Positions 10,743-32,161 are shown, counted from the first letter of the stretch. The stretch is DNA of 64,000 nucleotides from Deinococcus gobiensis I-0 (GCF_000252445.1 NC_017790.1:1532501-1596500); one strand, 5' to 3'. Program-made: numbers and translations. The notes: generated by a model not told the origin, from the letters alone.

Positions 10743-12044
10743 TCAGTGGTCGCCCAGTGCCCTGTCCAGCAGCTCCAGCAGCTGCGCGACCTCGGCCTCC
10801 GAGATGCTCAGCGGCGGCCCCAGCAGCAGGTGGTCGCCGCGCACGCCGTCCAGCGCCCCGCTGCCGGGGTAGGTGAGCAGACCGAGCGATTTTGCCGCGC
10901 GGGCCACGCGCTCGGCCACGCCGGGGGCCGGGTACGCCTCGCCGGTCGCCGGGTCGCCCAGGACCAGCCCCAGCAGCAGGCCGTGGCCGCGCGCCTCCAG
11001 CACCTGGGGGTGCCGGGTCTGGAGGTCGCGCAGGCCGGTGAGGAGTTGTGCCCCGCGCACCCGCGCCGCCGCGACCAGCCCCTCGCGCTCCAGGATGTCC
11101 AGCACCGCGCCGCCCGCCGCCACGCTGACCGGGTGGCCCGCATACGTGAAGCCGTGCTTGAAGGCCCCCGAGCCGTCCATGACCGCCCCGTAGACCTCGG
11201 CGCTCGCCATCACGCCGGCCAGCGGGGCGTACCCGGCGGCCAGCCCCTTGCCCAGCACGACGAGGTCGGGGGTCGGGTCCTCCCGGTGCCCACTGTTCCC
11301 GGGCCACACGGCCAGCGGCGCCCCGCAGCGGCCCATGCCGCACATGATCTCGTCGGCGATGAACAGTACGCCGTACTCGCGGCAGATCTCGGCCACGCGG
11401 GCGTGGTAGCCGGGGTTCGGGGCCAGCGCCGCGTCCGAGGCCCCCACCACCGGCTCGCACAGGAAGGCGGCGACCGTCTCCGGCCCGGCCGCCTCCAGCA
11501 CGGCGCGCAGGCGCTCGGCGTCGGCCTCGCCACTCAGGGACGGGTCGGGCCGGGCGAGCTTCGGCCAGGCCTCCTGCCGCATCAGCGGGGTGTACAGCTC
11601 ACGCCGCGCGCCCATGCCCGAGGCCGCCAGCGCGCCCAGGCTGGCCCCGTGGTAGCTCGGCACGCGCGTCACGACCTTGTAGCGCCCCGGCTCGCCGCGC
11701 TCAACGTGGTACTGCCGCGCGAGCTTGATGGCGCTCTCGTTGGCCTCACTGCCGCCCGACACGGCCCACAGGCGGTGGCTGGGCAGGCCCAGAAACCGGG
11801 CGAGTCGCCCCGCGTACTCCTCGAGCACGTCGCTGGAAAACTGCGAGCCGTGCGCGAAGGCCAGCCGCCCCGCCTGCTCGGCCATCGCCCGCGCGACCTC
11901 GGCGCGGCCGTGCCCCACGTTCGCCACGAGCGCCCCCGAACTGCCGTCGAGGTAGCGCCGCCCCTCGTCGTCCCACAGGAACACCCCCTCGGCACGCACG
12001 GCAACGGGATACGGTTTGGCGGAACGGTAGAAGACGTTGGACAT
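10743..12044 (-). CDS. Class III pyridoxal-phosphate aminotransferase
   Basis: Fold-type I PLP enzyme of 433 residues. SGGSEANESAIKLARQYH (about 96-113) binds the cofactor phosphate, Asp231 in FIADEIMCGMGRCG contacts the pyridine nitrogen, and Lys266 in VVLGKGLAAGYAPLAG forms the Schiff base. The family includes omega-amino acid:pyruvate, beta-alanine, GABA and diamine transaminases; HGSQFSSDVLEEYAGRLA fits the amino-acid/omega-transaminase branch. CTGGAG a few bases upstream supports the ATG at 12044. The neighbouring DinB gene ends about 45 bp upstream on the same strand, so co-transcription is possible. Substrate unknown. Confidence 0.9.
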   Translation of the reverse strand: MSNVFYRSAKPYPVAVRAEGVFLWDDEGRRYLDGSSGALVANVGHGRAEVARAMAEQAGRLAFAHGSQFSSDVLEEYAGRLARFLGLPSHRLWAVSGGSEANESAIKLARQYHVERGEPGRYKVVTRVPSYHGASLGALAASGMGARRELYTPLMRQEAWPKLARPDPSLSGEADAERLRAVLEAAGPETVAAFLCEPVVGASDAALAPNPGYHARVAEICREYGVLFIADEIMCGMGRCGAPLAVWPGNSGHREDPTPDLVVLGKGLAAGYAPLAGVMASAEVYGAVMDGSGAFKHGFTYAGHPVSVAAGGAVLDILEREGLVAAARVRGAQLLTGLRDLQTRHPQVLEARGHGLLLGLVLGDPATGEAYPAPGVAERVARAAKSLGLLTYPGSGALDGVRGDHLLLGPPLSISEAEVAQLLELLDRALGDH

Positions 12045-12088
12045 GGGGGCTCCAGGGAATCAGGGCGCGGCGGCGACCGGGGACCGGT

Positions 12089-12589
<501 letters not shown>

Positions 12590-12627
12590 GGGAGGTAGTT
12601 TCGCAGACGGGCACGCGGGAGGGCGGG

Positions 12628-12633
12628 TAAGGT
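12628..12633 (+). promoter_or_regulatory. -10 element, leaderless start of DUF4180 gene
   Basis: TAAGGT, 7 nt before the ATG at 12641. Confidence 0.6.
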
Positions 12634-12640
12634 TCTCTTC

Positions 12641-12982
12641 ATGCGGGACGTGGCGGCGGTGTCGGACCTGGGCGTGATCCTGCGGGCGGCGGCGGACATT
12701 CCCGGGCTGATCGGGGCGGCCTGGGGTCTGGAGGGCGTGCTGCTGCGGGAGGACGACCTCGTCCCGGCCTTCCTCGACCTGCGCACCGGGCTGCTGGGCG
12801 AGCTGTTCCAGAAGTGCGCGACCTACCGGCTGGCGGTGGCCTTCGTCGTCCCCGACCCGGCCGCCCACGGCGAGCGCTTCACCGAGCTGGCCCGCGAGCA
12901 TGTCGCGCACCCCCAGATCCGCTTTTTCCGTGAGGAGGGGGCGGCGTGGGCGTGGCTGCGGGGGGAGGGCACGGCGAGGTAG
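12641..12982 (+). CDS. DUF4180 domain protein
   Basis: A 113-residue protein covering the whole DUF4180 family: LGVILRAAADIPGLIGAAW, then VPAFLDLRTGLLGELFQKCATYRLAVAFV, where the FxDLxTGLAGExxQKxxxYR core is conserved, and a C-terminal QIRFFREEGAAWAWL (usually FFVDSLEEAIxWL). The fold and function of the family are unknown. It resembles a STAS/SpoIIAA-like alternation of short strands and helices, but I infer no activity. The gene is divergent from DinB with only 51 bp between the start codons. Its own leaderless promoter supports a separate unit. Confidence 0.82.
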   Translation: MRDVAAVSDLGVILRAAADIPGLIGAAWGLEGVLLREDDLVPAFLDLRTGLLGELFQKCATYRLAVAFVVPDPAAHGERFTELAREHVAHPQIRFFREEGAAWAWLRGEGTAR

Positions 12983-13009
12983 GTCGCCTTTCCCTCGCCC
13001 ACGCCACCC

Positions 13010-14569
<1,560 letters not shown>

Positions 14570-14653
14570 TGTTGCCTCCCTGGATGTGCCGCGAGGCTAA
14601 CACGCCCGCCCGACCCTGCAAAGAGGCGCTGTCGGACGCCTTTTTTCGGCGTT

Positions 14654-15616
14654 TCAGGGCGTGAGTTCGGTCGCCGGACGGCCCCCTGCACCTGCCGTTT
14701 GTAAAGCTTCGCGCCCGGCCCACAGCGCGGCTCCGATCAGGCCGGCGTCGGCCCCCAGCTCGGCGTGGACGACCTCGGGCCGGTAGCGCTCCGGGAAGGC
14801 CGCGAGCGCGCCGCGTACCCGCGTGAGGTAGCCCGCCCGCAGGCCCACGCTGCCGCCCAGCGCCACCCGCGTCACGCCCAGCAGCGCGGCCACGTCGGCG
14901 ATCTTCCAGGCGACCAGGGCCGCCGAGTGGGCGTAGGCGGCCTCGGCCTCCGGCGCTTCTCCGCCCTCGGCCGCGTCGCACAGGGCGCGGGCGTCGGGGT
15001 AGCCGGCCCGTCCGGCCTGGACCCCCAGGGCGGTGCCGCTCGTCTCGAATTCCAGCGGCCCCAGCGCGTAGGGCAGCCCCGGCACCGCGTGTCCGGGTTG
15101 CCACGCGGCCGGCACCGACACGAAGCCCAGCTCGGCGTCCAGGCCGTTGCCTGCCAGGTGCAACTGACCCCCCAGGACCAGCCCGCCGCCGACCCCGGTA
15201 CTGACCGTCACGAACATGAATTCCTGCGTGCCCCGTCCCGCCCCGGCGGCGTATTCCCCCCAGGCGGCGGCGCGGGCGTCGTTCAGGGCGCGGGCGTTCA
15301 GGCCCAGTGCCGTGCCCAGGGTGTCTTGCAGCGCGATGTCGGTCCAGCCCGGAAAGGTATGGGTGGCCGTGGCCGTCACGCGCCCCCCGGCCACGGCGCC
15401 CGCGCAGGCGATGCCCAGCGCCCCGGCCCGCGCGGCGAGCGGGCTGGCGAGTTCGGCGGCGGCGGCGAGGACGGCCTCCGGCGTGGCCGGTCTGGGCGTG
15501 GAGGCCTGAAGACGCTCGGTGACGCGGCCCCCCTCGACGAGCGCGGCGCGCATGGAGGTGCCGCCGATGTCCAGCGCGAGGAGGGCGGTGGGGGAGACGA
15601 GATCGGCCGGGGTCAT
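14654..15616 (-). CDS. ROK-family sugar kinase without the zinc motif
   Basis: A 320-residue ROK protein. The phosphate-1 ATP loop is LALDIGGTSMRAAL near residue 12, LNDARAAAWGEY carries the conserved catalytic Asp, and VSTGVGGGLVLGGQLHLAG precedes the sugar-binding region. The GHxxxxxxGxxCxCGxxGCxE zinc segment of ordinary ROK kinases is replaced by a Pro-rich stretch without cysteines (LGFVSVPAAWQPGHAVPGL). Glucokinase, N-acetylmannosamine kinase or a related hexosamine kinase are the main options. No helix-turn-helix domain is present, so it is not a ROK repressor. A CAGAAT hexamer six bases before the start resembles the leaderless promoters. Confidence 0.85.
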   Translation of the reverse strand: MTPADLVSPTALLALDIGGTSMRAALVEGGRVTERLQASTPRPATPEAVLAAAAELASPLAARAGALGIACAGAVAGGRVTATATHTFPGWTDIALQDTLGTALGLNARALNDARAAAWGEYAAGAGRGTQEFMFVTVSTGVGGGLVLGGQLHLAGNGLDAELGFVSVPAAWQPGHAVPGLPYALGPLEFETSGTALGVQAGRAGYPDARALCDAAEGGEAPEAEAAYAHSAALVAWKIADVAALLGVTRVALGGSVGLRAGYLTRVRGALAAFPERYRPEVVHAELGADAGLIGAALWAGREALQTAGAGGRPATELTP

Positions 15617-15812
15617 GCCCCCATTCTGAGGGCTCGCCGCCGCCTCCCCGGGCCGTTGCGTGGGCAGGGCTACTGGGGGAGACGGAATACCCGAACACCC
15701 GAGGGGACGGCGCAGGCCCGTCCCTGTCGCCCGCCACTTTCCTGGTCGCCTGACCGCTGTATGGGGCCGCCTGTACCGAAGCGTGGACGCGGCGACCCAG
15801 TCTGAATCCGTA

Positions 15813-16178
15813 TTACTGGCAGGCGATCTGGACGGTCACGCCCCCGAGTTTGCGGCCGTTGCTGTCGGAAGACCAGGTGCGCTGCACGGTGACCGATCCG
15901 CCTTCGCTGAAGGTGAAGACCTGAAATCTGGAGCTTCCTGACGGCGACGCGCCCCCAGTGATCTTTTCTTCGATCAGGCGCTGATTTGCCACGCAGTTGT
16001 TCGCCTGATCCAGCGACAGAAGTTTCGAATAGACCCGGTAATCTCTGGCTGCCTGGACACCTGTGACCCGCTGCGCCAGATCACCGACGGCGCCGACATG
16101 GCCTGCGCTGCCTGCTAAGGCAAGAGCTGCCAGGAACTTGATAGAGGTGACGGCCTTCGAACGTGCAAAATTTCTCAT
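15813..16178 (-). CDS. Small exported protein, unknown function
   Basis: A 121-residue product with a basic start (MRNFARSKAVTSIKF), a hydrophobic core (LAALALAGSAGHVGAVG) and a predicted cleavage site near residue 30, so probably exported. The mature part has two cysteines (in NNCVANQ and at the C-terminal IACQ) that could form a disulfide, and predicted beta strands (RFQVFTFSEGGSVTVQRTW). I recognise no family. TACCTT lies six bases before the ATG, indicating a leaderless mRNA. The gene and its upstream 200 bp are less GC-rich than the surroundings, which may mean recent acquisition. Confidence 0.6.
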   Translation of the reverse strand: MRNFARSKAVTSIKFLAALALAGSAGHVGAVGDLAQRVTGVQAARDYRVYSKLLSLDQANNCVANQRLIEEKITGGASPSGSSRFQVFTFSEGGSVTVQRTWSSDSNGRKLGGVTVQIACQ

Positions 16179-16184
16179 GGCGAG

Positions 16185-16190
16185 AAGGTA
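16185..16190 (-). promoter_or_regulatory. -10 element, leaderless start of 16178 gene
   Basis: TACCTT on the minus strand, 6 nt before the ATG at 16178. The next 100 bases are AT-rich. Confidence 0.55.
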
Positions 16191-16418
16191 AACAGCATTT
16201 CTGATATCCGACTGAAATCAGATTTGCTTGAGGAATGAGAATTCAATCAAAGCCCTACGGATTTTAATGAATCGAAACGATATTTGACGTAAGGCGATCC
16301 AGCTCATGGAGTGCGGACGACGATGCCTTTGCGTTCTGGCTACCAGCTTTGCAAATGCAGTCTTCCCCAGCTCTCTTCTGGAAGGTGGTCGAGACACTGC
16401 CGGATACGACCAGTCCGG

Positions 16419-16739
16419 TTACTCGGCCACGACCCGGCCGCCCCAGCCGACCACGAAATGCAGCCCCGCCTCGGCGTCGGCCGCCGCGCTCTGGCCGGAC
16501 ACCTTCAGGACCACGCGCCGGGTGCCCTCGTCCAGCGGGCCATGCCATGTCTGGGTGGGCCACAGGGGAGGCAGGACCACGCACGACTGGGCACAGACCA
16601 CAGCGCCGCGCAGCACCGCGCCGCTGTGGTTGGCGACCTGCACGCCCCCGCCGGGCCCGGCCAGCATGGCGGCCCAGCCCCCCAGCGTCAGCAGGAAGAG
16701 GAGTCCGCTCGTGGGCCAGGGAGCAGCGCGTCGCCACAT
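16419..16739 (-). CDS. Small membrane-anchored or exported protein
   Basis: A 106-residue product. MWRRAAPWPTSGLLFLLTLGGWAAMLAG forms an N-terminal hydrophobic segment; the rest is predicted all-beta, with VQVANHSGAVLRGAVVCAQSCVVLPPL followed by TRRVVLKVSGQSA and LHFVVGWGGRVVAE, reminiscent of a small beta-sandwich. Two cysteines lie close together. No family is recognised. It starts 36 bp after the stop of the DUF4127 gene on the same strand and may be the last gene of that operon, although CATGCT six bases before the ATG could be its own promoter. Confidence 0.55.
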   Translation of the reverse strand: MWRRAAPWPTSGLLFLLTLGGWAAMLAGPGGGVQVANHSGAVLRGAVVCAQSCVVLPPLWPTQTWHGPLDEGTRRVVLKVSGQSAAADAEAGLHFVVGWGGRVVAE

Positions 16740-16774
16740 GTCCTCAGCATGACACCCCGAAGTTCAGCGCCGCG

Positions 16775-18286
<1,512 letters not shown>

Positions 18287-18292
18287 CGGCCG

Positions 18293-19060
18293 TTATTCTG
18301 CCCGCAGGAAGGCCATCGCCGCGTCGCGCATGTGGCGGCTGGTGTAGTGACCCACGCCCGCGAAGGTGGCCGCCGTGAAGGCCTGGGGGCACCCGGCCGC
18401 CGCGTAGGCCGCCCCGAGTGCCGCCGCCGTGGGCGCGTGGTGGGCGGCGAGCGGGAAGGTCGGGTCGCTGTCACCGCTCGCCAGCAGCAGGGGCGTGGGG
18501 GGCAGCCCGGCGGCGTGGGTGTTGGGCCGGTGCGCCTCCAGGAAGGCGCGCAGCTCGGGGCGCTCCACCTCCGGCTCCTTCCACACGCCCGAGGTGATGA
18601 GGGCCGCCGCGCGGCGCAGCCCCCCCAGGTGCGCGAGCGTGAGCACCACGTAGCCCCCCATGCTCGACCCCACGGCGTCTACGGGCAGCGGCCCGAAGGC
18701 TTCGTCCAGCGCGGCGCGCAGGGCCGGGGCCTCGGCCACCGTACGGCGCACGCTTTCCCAGACGTACTCACGGGCGTTCAGGCCGGGTGGGGTGTCGGCC
18801 TGCCGCTCGCCGTGCAGGGCGCTGTCGGGCAGCACCACGCCCACCCCCGCCGCCGTGAGGGCCGCGTACACGCCGAGCTTGCCCTCCTTGTTGGCCCAGG
18901 CACCGTGGTACACCACGCACAGGCCGCGCAGGGGCTGGCCCTCCGGCGGCAGTTCCAGCAGGCAGGGAACGCCGGCCAGCACACGGCGCTCGACGCGGTA
19001 GGGGTGGCCGTCCGCCATCGGCGTGGCGTGTGGGTCGGCAGGGTTGAAGGGGCGGGTCAT
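18293..19060 (-). CDS. Alpha/beta hydrolase
   Basis: A 255-residue serine hydrolase with no signal peptide. VVYHGAWANKEGKLGVYAALTAAGVGVVLPD is the oxyanion-hole and strand 3-4 region, VGSSMGGYVVLTLAHLG is the nucleophile elbow (GxSxG with Ser), LASGDSDPTFPL supplies the acid, and GVGHYTSRHM the histidine. The fold is that of small dienelactone-hydrolase or YitV-like esterases. It starts with an ATGA overlap (19060-19057) on the histidine-phosphatase gene, so it is translationally coupled; the longer frame to 19288 is rejected. In this operon it may deacylate a sugar or sugar acid. Confidence 0.87.
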   Translation of the reverse strand: MTRPFNPADPHATPMADGHPYRVERRVLAGVPCLLELPPEGQPLRGLCVVYHGAWANKEGKLGVYAALTAAGVGVVLPDSALHGERQADTPPGLNAREYVWESVRRTVAEAPALRAALDEAFGPLPVDAVGSSMGGYVVLTLAHLGGLRRAAALITSGVWKEPEVERPELRAFLEAHRPNTHAAGLPPTPLLLASGDSDPTFPLAAHHAPTAAALGAAYAAAGCPQAFTAATFAGVGHYTSRHMRDAAMAFLRAE

Positions 19061-19583
19061 GGGTCCAGTCTGAAGGGTGGGCGGCCGTCCGGCGCGAGCA
19101 CCCATATGTCCGGCGAGCGCAGGGCCGCCCAGCCGCCGTAGTCCAGCCCCAGCGCCAGCGCCAGCAGGTTGCCGTGCGTGACGACCAGCGTGATGCCGCC
19201 TGGGTCGCGGGCCTCGTCCAGCGCGGCCAGGATGCGGGTGCGGGCGCCGTGGCCCGATTCGCCGCCCGGAAACCGCAGCCCCGGCCACCCGAAGCTCAGG
19301 CGCAGGGCCGCGCGCCAGAAGGGCAGGTCAGGGCCACTCAGCACGCGCTCGGTCAGGCGCGGGTCGGTGCGCAGGTCCAGGCCCAGGGCGCGGGCCACCG
19401 GCCGGGCGGTCGCGGCGGCGCGTGCCCACGCGCTGCTCACGGCGCGGGTCAGGCCCAGGCCCGCCAGCCGGGTCGCCAGAACCTGCGCGGCCTGCTCGCC
19501 TTCCGGGGTCAGCGCCGCGCCCGGGGCCTGACCGGTCGCCCGCGCGTGGCGCACGAGGACCAGGGTGCCGGGTGGGAGCGGCG

Positions 19584-19587
<4 letters not shown>
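19057..19587 (-). CDS. Histidine phosphatase family protein, probable CTG start
   Basis: A phosphoglycerate-mutase-like phosphatase of about 176 residues. The catalytic motif is LVLVRHARATG, with RAVSSAWARAAATARP (second Arg), ERVLSGPDLPFWRA (Glu region) and VVTHGNLLALAL (second catalytic His). No ATG, GTG or TTG precedes the RHG motif at a workable distance; the best initiation site is CTG at 19587, which overlaps the stop of the upstream FAD gene as CTGA and has GGGGAGG six bases upstream. It is coupled to both neighbours. The substrate is likely a phosphorylated sugar or other small phosphoester. Confidence 0.82.
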
Positions 19588-20965
<1,378 letters not shown>

Positions 20966-20969
<4 letters not shown>

Positions 20970-21465
20970 GCCGGCTCCCGCAGGTAAAAGGCGAGTGCTC
21001 CCTGCGTCAGCCAGTCGAAGTCGTCGGGCTGCGTCAGGAAGCGCGCCCGCAGGTCGGCCAGCGGCAACCAGACGTGCCCACCCGCCGCGTCTCCCTGCGC
21101 CGTGAGTGTTCCCTCGGTCTGGACGCGGAAGAAGAAGCCCACGCTGTCCACCGGGCCCCGGGTCGTCTGGTACACGAACGAGGGTGAGAGGCACTCCACG
21201 TCGGCGCGTTCCCCCCGGTGGGTCCGGTGCCGCACGTCGTCCAGTAAGGCGGTGACGGTCAGGCCGGTCTCCTCGCGCACCTCCCGCTTCAGGGCGTCGA
21301 GGATGCCCTCGTAGGGGTCGAGCTGACCACCCGGAAACTCCAGGCGGCGGGGCTCGCCCGCCTTCTCGCGCCGCTGGAGCAGGAGTTCGCGGCCCTCCGG
21401 CCCTTCCCGCTCGATGATGGCCCGCGCGTTGACATAGAACTTCTGTTTTGCGGCGAACAGGCCCC

Positions 21466-21469
<4 letters not shown>
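20966..21469 (-). CDS. NUDIX hydrolase
   Basis: A 167-residue NUDIX enzyme. The complete NUDIX box GX5EX7REUXEEXGU is present, starting GGQLDPYEG and ending REVREETGL. A GTG start at 21469 overlaps the stop of the upstream permease as GTGA, indicating coupled translation; longer starts within the permease gene are rejected. NUDIX proteins hydrolyse nucleoside diphosphates linked to other groups; within this transporter operon a nucleotide-sugar or dinucleotide is plausible. Deinococcus genomes have many NUDIX genes. Confidence 0.87.
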
Positions 21470-22407
<938 letters not shown>

Positions 22408-22509
22408 TCCTGGCCTTCCATGGCAAGCACGGGGGAGCCGCCCAGTCCGTCCGGCCCGCCAGTGGCTGCCCGCTCCGCCCGGAAAGACGGTGTGGCTGTT
22501 TTTTGCCAT

Positions 22510-23442
<933 letters not shown>

Positions 23443-23449
23443 GCCCGGC

Positions 23450-23455
23450 AGTCTA
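23450..23455 (-). promoter_or_regulatory. -10 element of the ABC/NUDIX/FAD/DUF4127 operon
   Basis: TAGACT on the minus strand, 7 nt before the ATG at 23442; apparently leaderless. About 140 bp separate it from the divergent -10 of the helicase gene. Confidence 0.6.
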
Positions 23456-23595
23456 GAGCGCCCGGGGCCGGGGGCGGGGCCGGACGTGAGCGCCGGGTGT
23501 GACCGGGGCGGCGCTCCGTTCCGGTGGCGGCGGGGCCGAGCGGCCGCCGAGCGGCCGAAGTGTGGCTGACGTGCGCGGCGGCGGCGCAAACGCGC

Positions 23596-23601
23596 TAGAC
23601 T
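23596..23601 (+). promoter_or_regulatory. -10 element of the SWIM-SNF2 helicase gene
   Basis: TAGACT, giving a leader of about 45 nt before the TTG start at 23653, which has AGGTGA four bases upstream. Confidence 0.5.
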
Positions 23602-23652
23602 TCAGGATGTGTTTGTTGCCGCCAAATCCATGCTTGCCGCGCAGGTGAAGCC

Positions 23653-27117
<3,465 letters not shown>

Positions 27118-27201
27118 GAACCGGCGCAGCTCGGGGTCGGGTGGGCCTTCAGGCGTGGTCCCGCTCCCCTCCTCAAGCCGGGCCGCGGCACTTCAGCCGC
27201 C

Positions 27202-27327
27202 CTAGTACAGCCCCAGCTGCACGATGTCCAAGTAATCCAGGCCCAGCAGAACGCCGGCCAGCACGAGCAGGGCGAGGATGACCCACAGCCAGGTCAGCTT
27301 GCTTTTCGGTTTGTTCAGTCGGGTCAT
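27202..27327 (-). CDS. 41-residue single-pass membrane protein
   Basis: MTRLNKPKSKLTWLWVILAL begins a 41-residue protein: a basic N-terminal tail, then one hydrophobic helix (about residues 12-32) and a short DYLDIVQLGLY end. GAGGAG lies six bases before the ATG. It is too short for family recognition, but the clear ribosome site, the positive-inside charge pattern and the hydrophobic core make it a credible gene. It converges with the helicase gene. Confidence 0.6.
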   Translation of the reverse strand: MTRLNKPKSKLTWLWVILALLVLAGVLLGLDYLDIVQLGLY

Positions 27328-27736
27328 GACACGCTCCTCGGGAGGGAAAGGGGACTTCCGGACAGCTGCGGACTCCGGGCCTCGCGCGCAGGACGGCCGA
27401 TATGGCGAGGGTGTCCCTGGACGGGAGGGCACCCCGGCGCCCAGCTGACCGCCATTCCAGCATGTGGCCGGGCCTGTGCCCCGCGCCTGAGAGCCGCCTA
27501 AAGATCCTTGACCTGCCCGGGACCTTTAACGCCGGGTCAATGCGGGGGTGGGCCCTGGCTTCATGCGGAAGGCGGCCCCCGGTGGCCGACGCCTTGACAC
27601 AAGGTTTGGCATGTGGGAAGCGGCCGGGCCGCGCCTGCTAGCCTGACCGGGTCGCCCCGGTCGGGGCTCCCTTCCTCTTCCTCCCAGACTGTTCCGGCCC
27701 CCGCGCCACGCCTCCAGACGGGGCCAAAGGACACCA
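27328..27736. other. Intergenic region, 409 bp
   Basis: No convincing gene. It holds an imperfect inverted repeat TTGACC / GGTCAA at 27508-27513 and 27535-27540 with CCGG inner pairs, a TTGACA at 27594-27599 with no -10 at a normal distance, and TAGCCT at 27639-27644, the likely -10 of the next gene with a leader of about 90 nt. Confidence 0.5.
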
Positions 27737-28447
27737 GTGTCGAATTCCCTGCCCCCCCTGCTCGCCCTGCAACAGCTGCGCGAAACCGGCCCACTCGGCC
27801 AGGACCTGATCATCGCCGCCCGCCGTCACGTGGGGGCGGCGGGGCTGGAACAGGCCGCCTGCCTGGAGCGGCTGCTGCGGGTCTGCCGCGAACAGGCGGC
27901 CGTGTCCACCGCGCTGCGCTCTCTGGCCTGGGCGCTGGAGCGGATGCAGGACGCCGATGACCAGGAGACGTCGGCGCGGCTTGCCCTCATCGCGTCCCTG
28001 CATACCCAGCTGGAACTGGCCGCCGGCATGGAGGACGTGCTGGCGGGCGCCCTCAAGGACATCACCTCGACGCCCGTGGTGTTCGTGAGTGCGGCGGCGC
28101 TGCAAAAGATCGAACAGGATGCCAAGGGGCAGCTCGGCGCGCTGCGTTCGCTGTTCGGCGAGGCCCAGCGGTATGGCCGGACCCCCGCGCAGCAGCGGGA
28201 GTTCGAGCGCCTCGGGTCGGGGATGGAGGAGGCGCTGCTGCGCGCCGAGCAGGCGGCGGCGGCCGGGTGGGCCGAAACCCTGGGGGTGATCATCGCCGAG
28301 GCGACCTCGCAGCTCACGGCGCTGGATCAGGTGCCCTCGCCCGCACTGGTCGATACCCTGGACCATATCGTCGAGGAACTGCGGCGACAGGCCGCCCGCC
28401 GGATGGCCCCCGAGCCTCCCGGCGCTCCGGACCACGGCAGGAGCTGA
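27737..28447 (+). CDS. Predicted all-helical cytoplasmic protein, unknown function
   Basis: A 236-residue product, almost entirely predicted helix, rich in Ala, Leu, Glu and Gln, with no signal peptide or membrane segment and a disordered Pro-rich tail (MAPEPPGAPDHGRS). The repeated amphipathic pattern suggests a helical bundle such as a phasin-, PspA- or apolipoprotein-like coiled coil, but I recognise no family. GTG at 27737 is preceded by AAAGGA five bases upstream. The next gene has its own leaderless promoter, so this is probably monocistronic. Confidence 0.65.
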   Translation: MSNSLPPLLALQQLRETGPLGQDLIIAARRHVGAAGLEQAACLERLLRVCREQAAVSTALRSLAWALERMQDADDQETSARLALIASLHTQLELAAGMEDVLAGALKDITSTPVVFVSAAALQKIEQDAKGQLGALRSLFGEAQRYGRTPAQQREFERLGSGMEEALLRAEQAAAAGWAETLGVIIAEATSQLTALDQVPSPALVDTLDHIVEELRRQAARRMAPEPPGAPDHGRS

Positions 28448-28462
28448 CCCGGCGGCCAGCGC

Positions 28463-28468
28463 TATGCT
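28463..28468 (+). promoter_or_regulatory. -10 element, leaderless start of nitroreductase
   Basis: TATGCT, 7 nt before the ATG at 28476. It overlaps the alternative ATG at 28464, which rules that codon out as the start. Confidence 0.6.
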
Positions 28469-28475
28469 GCGCGGC

Positions 28476-29267
28476 ATGACTTCTCCCGACCTCCGCCGCC
28501 TCAGCGCCGATCAGGTGCGCACCTACTTCGACGGTCACCGCACGGTGCGCCAGTACGTGACCCAGGAGGACGGCTCGCCGCTGCGCCTGAGTGCCGACCA
28601 TCTCGACGCCGTGCTGCACGCCGCGCAGCGTGCCCCGACCGACGCGACGGCGCAGCTCTACTCCATCATTCACCTCGTGTCGCCCCAGGTGCGCGCCGAG
28701 GCGGCCCGCATGACCACCAACCCCCATATCGCCACCGCCTCGGAGGCCTTCGTGCTGTGCGCCGACGTGCGCCGGGTTGTGCGCACCCTGGAGGCCAGCG
28801 GCAGCCAGGGTGGCCACTGGCCCGCCGTGGCCGTGCATTTCGGCATCGGGGACGCGGTGCTCGCAGGCCAGAACCTGCTGACGGCCGCCGAGATGCTGGG
28901 CTACCAGGGCTGCTGGATCGGCGGGGTGCTCAACGACCTCGACGGCCTGATCGACCTGCTCGCGCTGCCCCAGGGCGTGCTGCCCTTCTCGGCCCTGACC
29001 ATCGGGCAGGCCGCCGAGCAGCCGCCCCTGCGCCCGCGCGTGCCCCGGCCGCTGGTGGTGCATGCCGACGCCTACCGCGACGCGACGCCCGAGGAACTGC
29101 GCGGCGCCGTGGAGGTCATGAACCCCATCGCCGCGCGGCGGGACGAACCCGGCGACTGGGCGCGGCTGCTGCGGGCCTACTTCGGCCCCGGCGGCGGCAT
29201 GGAGAAGCGCGAGCCGGCGCTGGAGGCGGCCCTCCAGCGCCAGGGGTTATGGAGCGCGCAGGCCTGA
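28476..29267 (+). CDS. NADPH-dependent nitroreductase/oxidoreductase (NfsA/FRP-like)
   Basis: FMN-dependent flavin reductase-like nitroreductase, 263 residues. RTVRQY near residue 23 is the FMN-phosphate-binding motif RSxRxF/Y, AAQRAPTDATAQLYS (about 50-64) the second FMN segment, and LGYQGCWIGGVLND near residue 145 the third; the C-terminal extension with PLRPRVPRPLVVH and an extra helical tail distinguish the NfsA/FRP group. The fold is a dimer reducing nitro groups, quinones or flavins. The physiological role is uncertain. It ends in a hairpin shared with convergent polA. Confidence 0.88.
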   Translation: MTSPDLRRLSADQVRTYFDGHRTVRQYVTQEDGSPLRLSADHLDAVLHAAQRAPTDATAQLYSIIHLVSPQVRAEAARMTTNPHIATASEAFVLCADVRRVVRTLEASGSQGGHWPAVAVHFGIGDAVLAGQNLLTAAEMLGYQGCWIGGVLNDLDGLIDLLALPQGVLPFSALTIGQAAEQPPLRPRVPRPLVVHADAYRDATPEELRGAVEVMNPIAARRDEPGDWARLLRAYFGPGGGMEKREPALEAALQRQGLWSAQA

Positions 29268-29273
29268 GCCAGT

Positions 29274-29310
29274 GGGCGGGCGCAGGAGGGGGCCTTCCTT
29301 CCGCCCGCCC
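29274..29310. terminator. Bidirectional terminator hairpin
   Basis: GGGCGGGCG (29274-29282) pairs with CGCCCGCCC (29302-29310) around a 19-nt loop, between the convergent nitroreductase and polA genes. Confidence 0.6.
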
Positions 29311-29318
29311 CCATGCCC

Positions 29319-32149
<2,831 letters not shown>

Positions 32150-32155
32150 GGCCCG

Positions 32156-32161
32156 ATTCTA
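32156..32161 (-). promoter_or_regulatory. -10 element of polA
   Basis: TAGAAT on the minus strand, 6 nt before the ATG at 32149; supports that ATG as the leaderless start. Confidence 0.6.

Noticed and set aside
14624..14646. AGGCG / CGCCT stem with six T's on the plus strand
   Set aside because: It looks like a plus-strand terminator, but no plus-strand gene lies upstream; on the minus strand the T-run is on the wrong side.
27594..27599. TTGACA in the 27.3-27.7 kb intergenic region
   Set aside because: The nearest TANNNT (27639) is 39 bp away, too far for one promoter.
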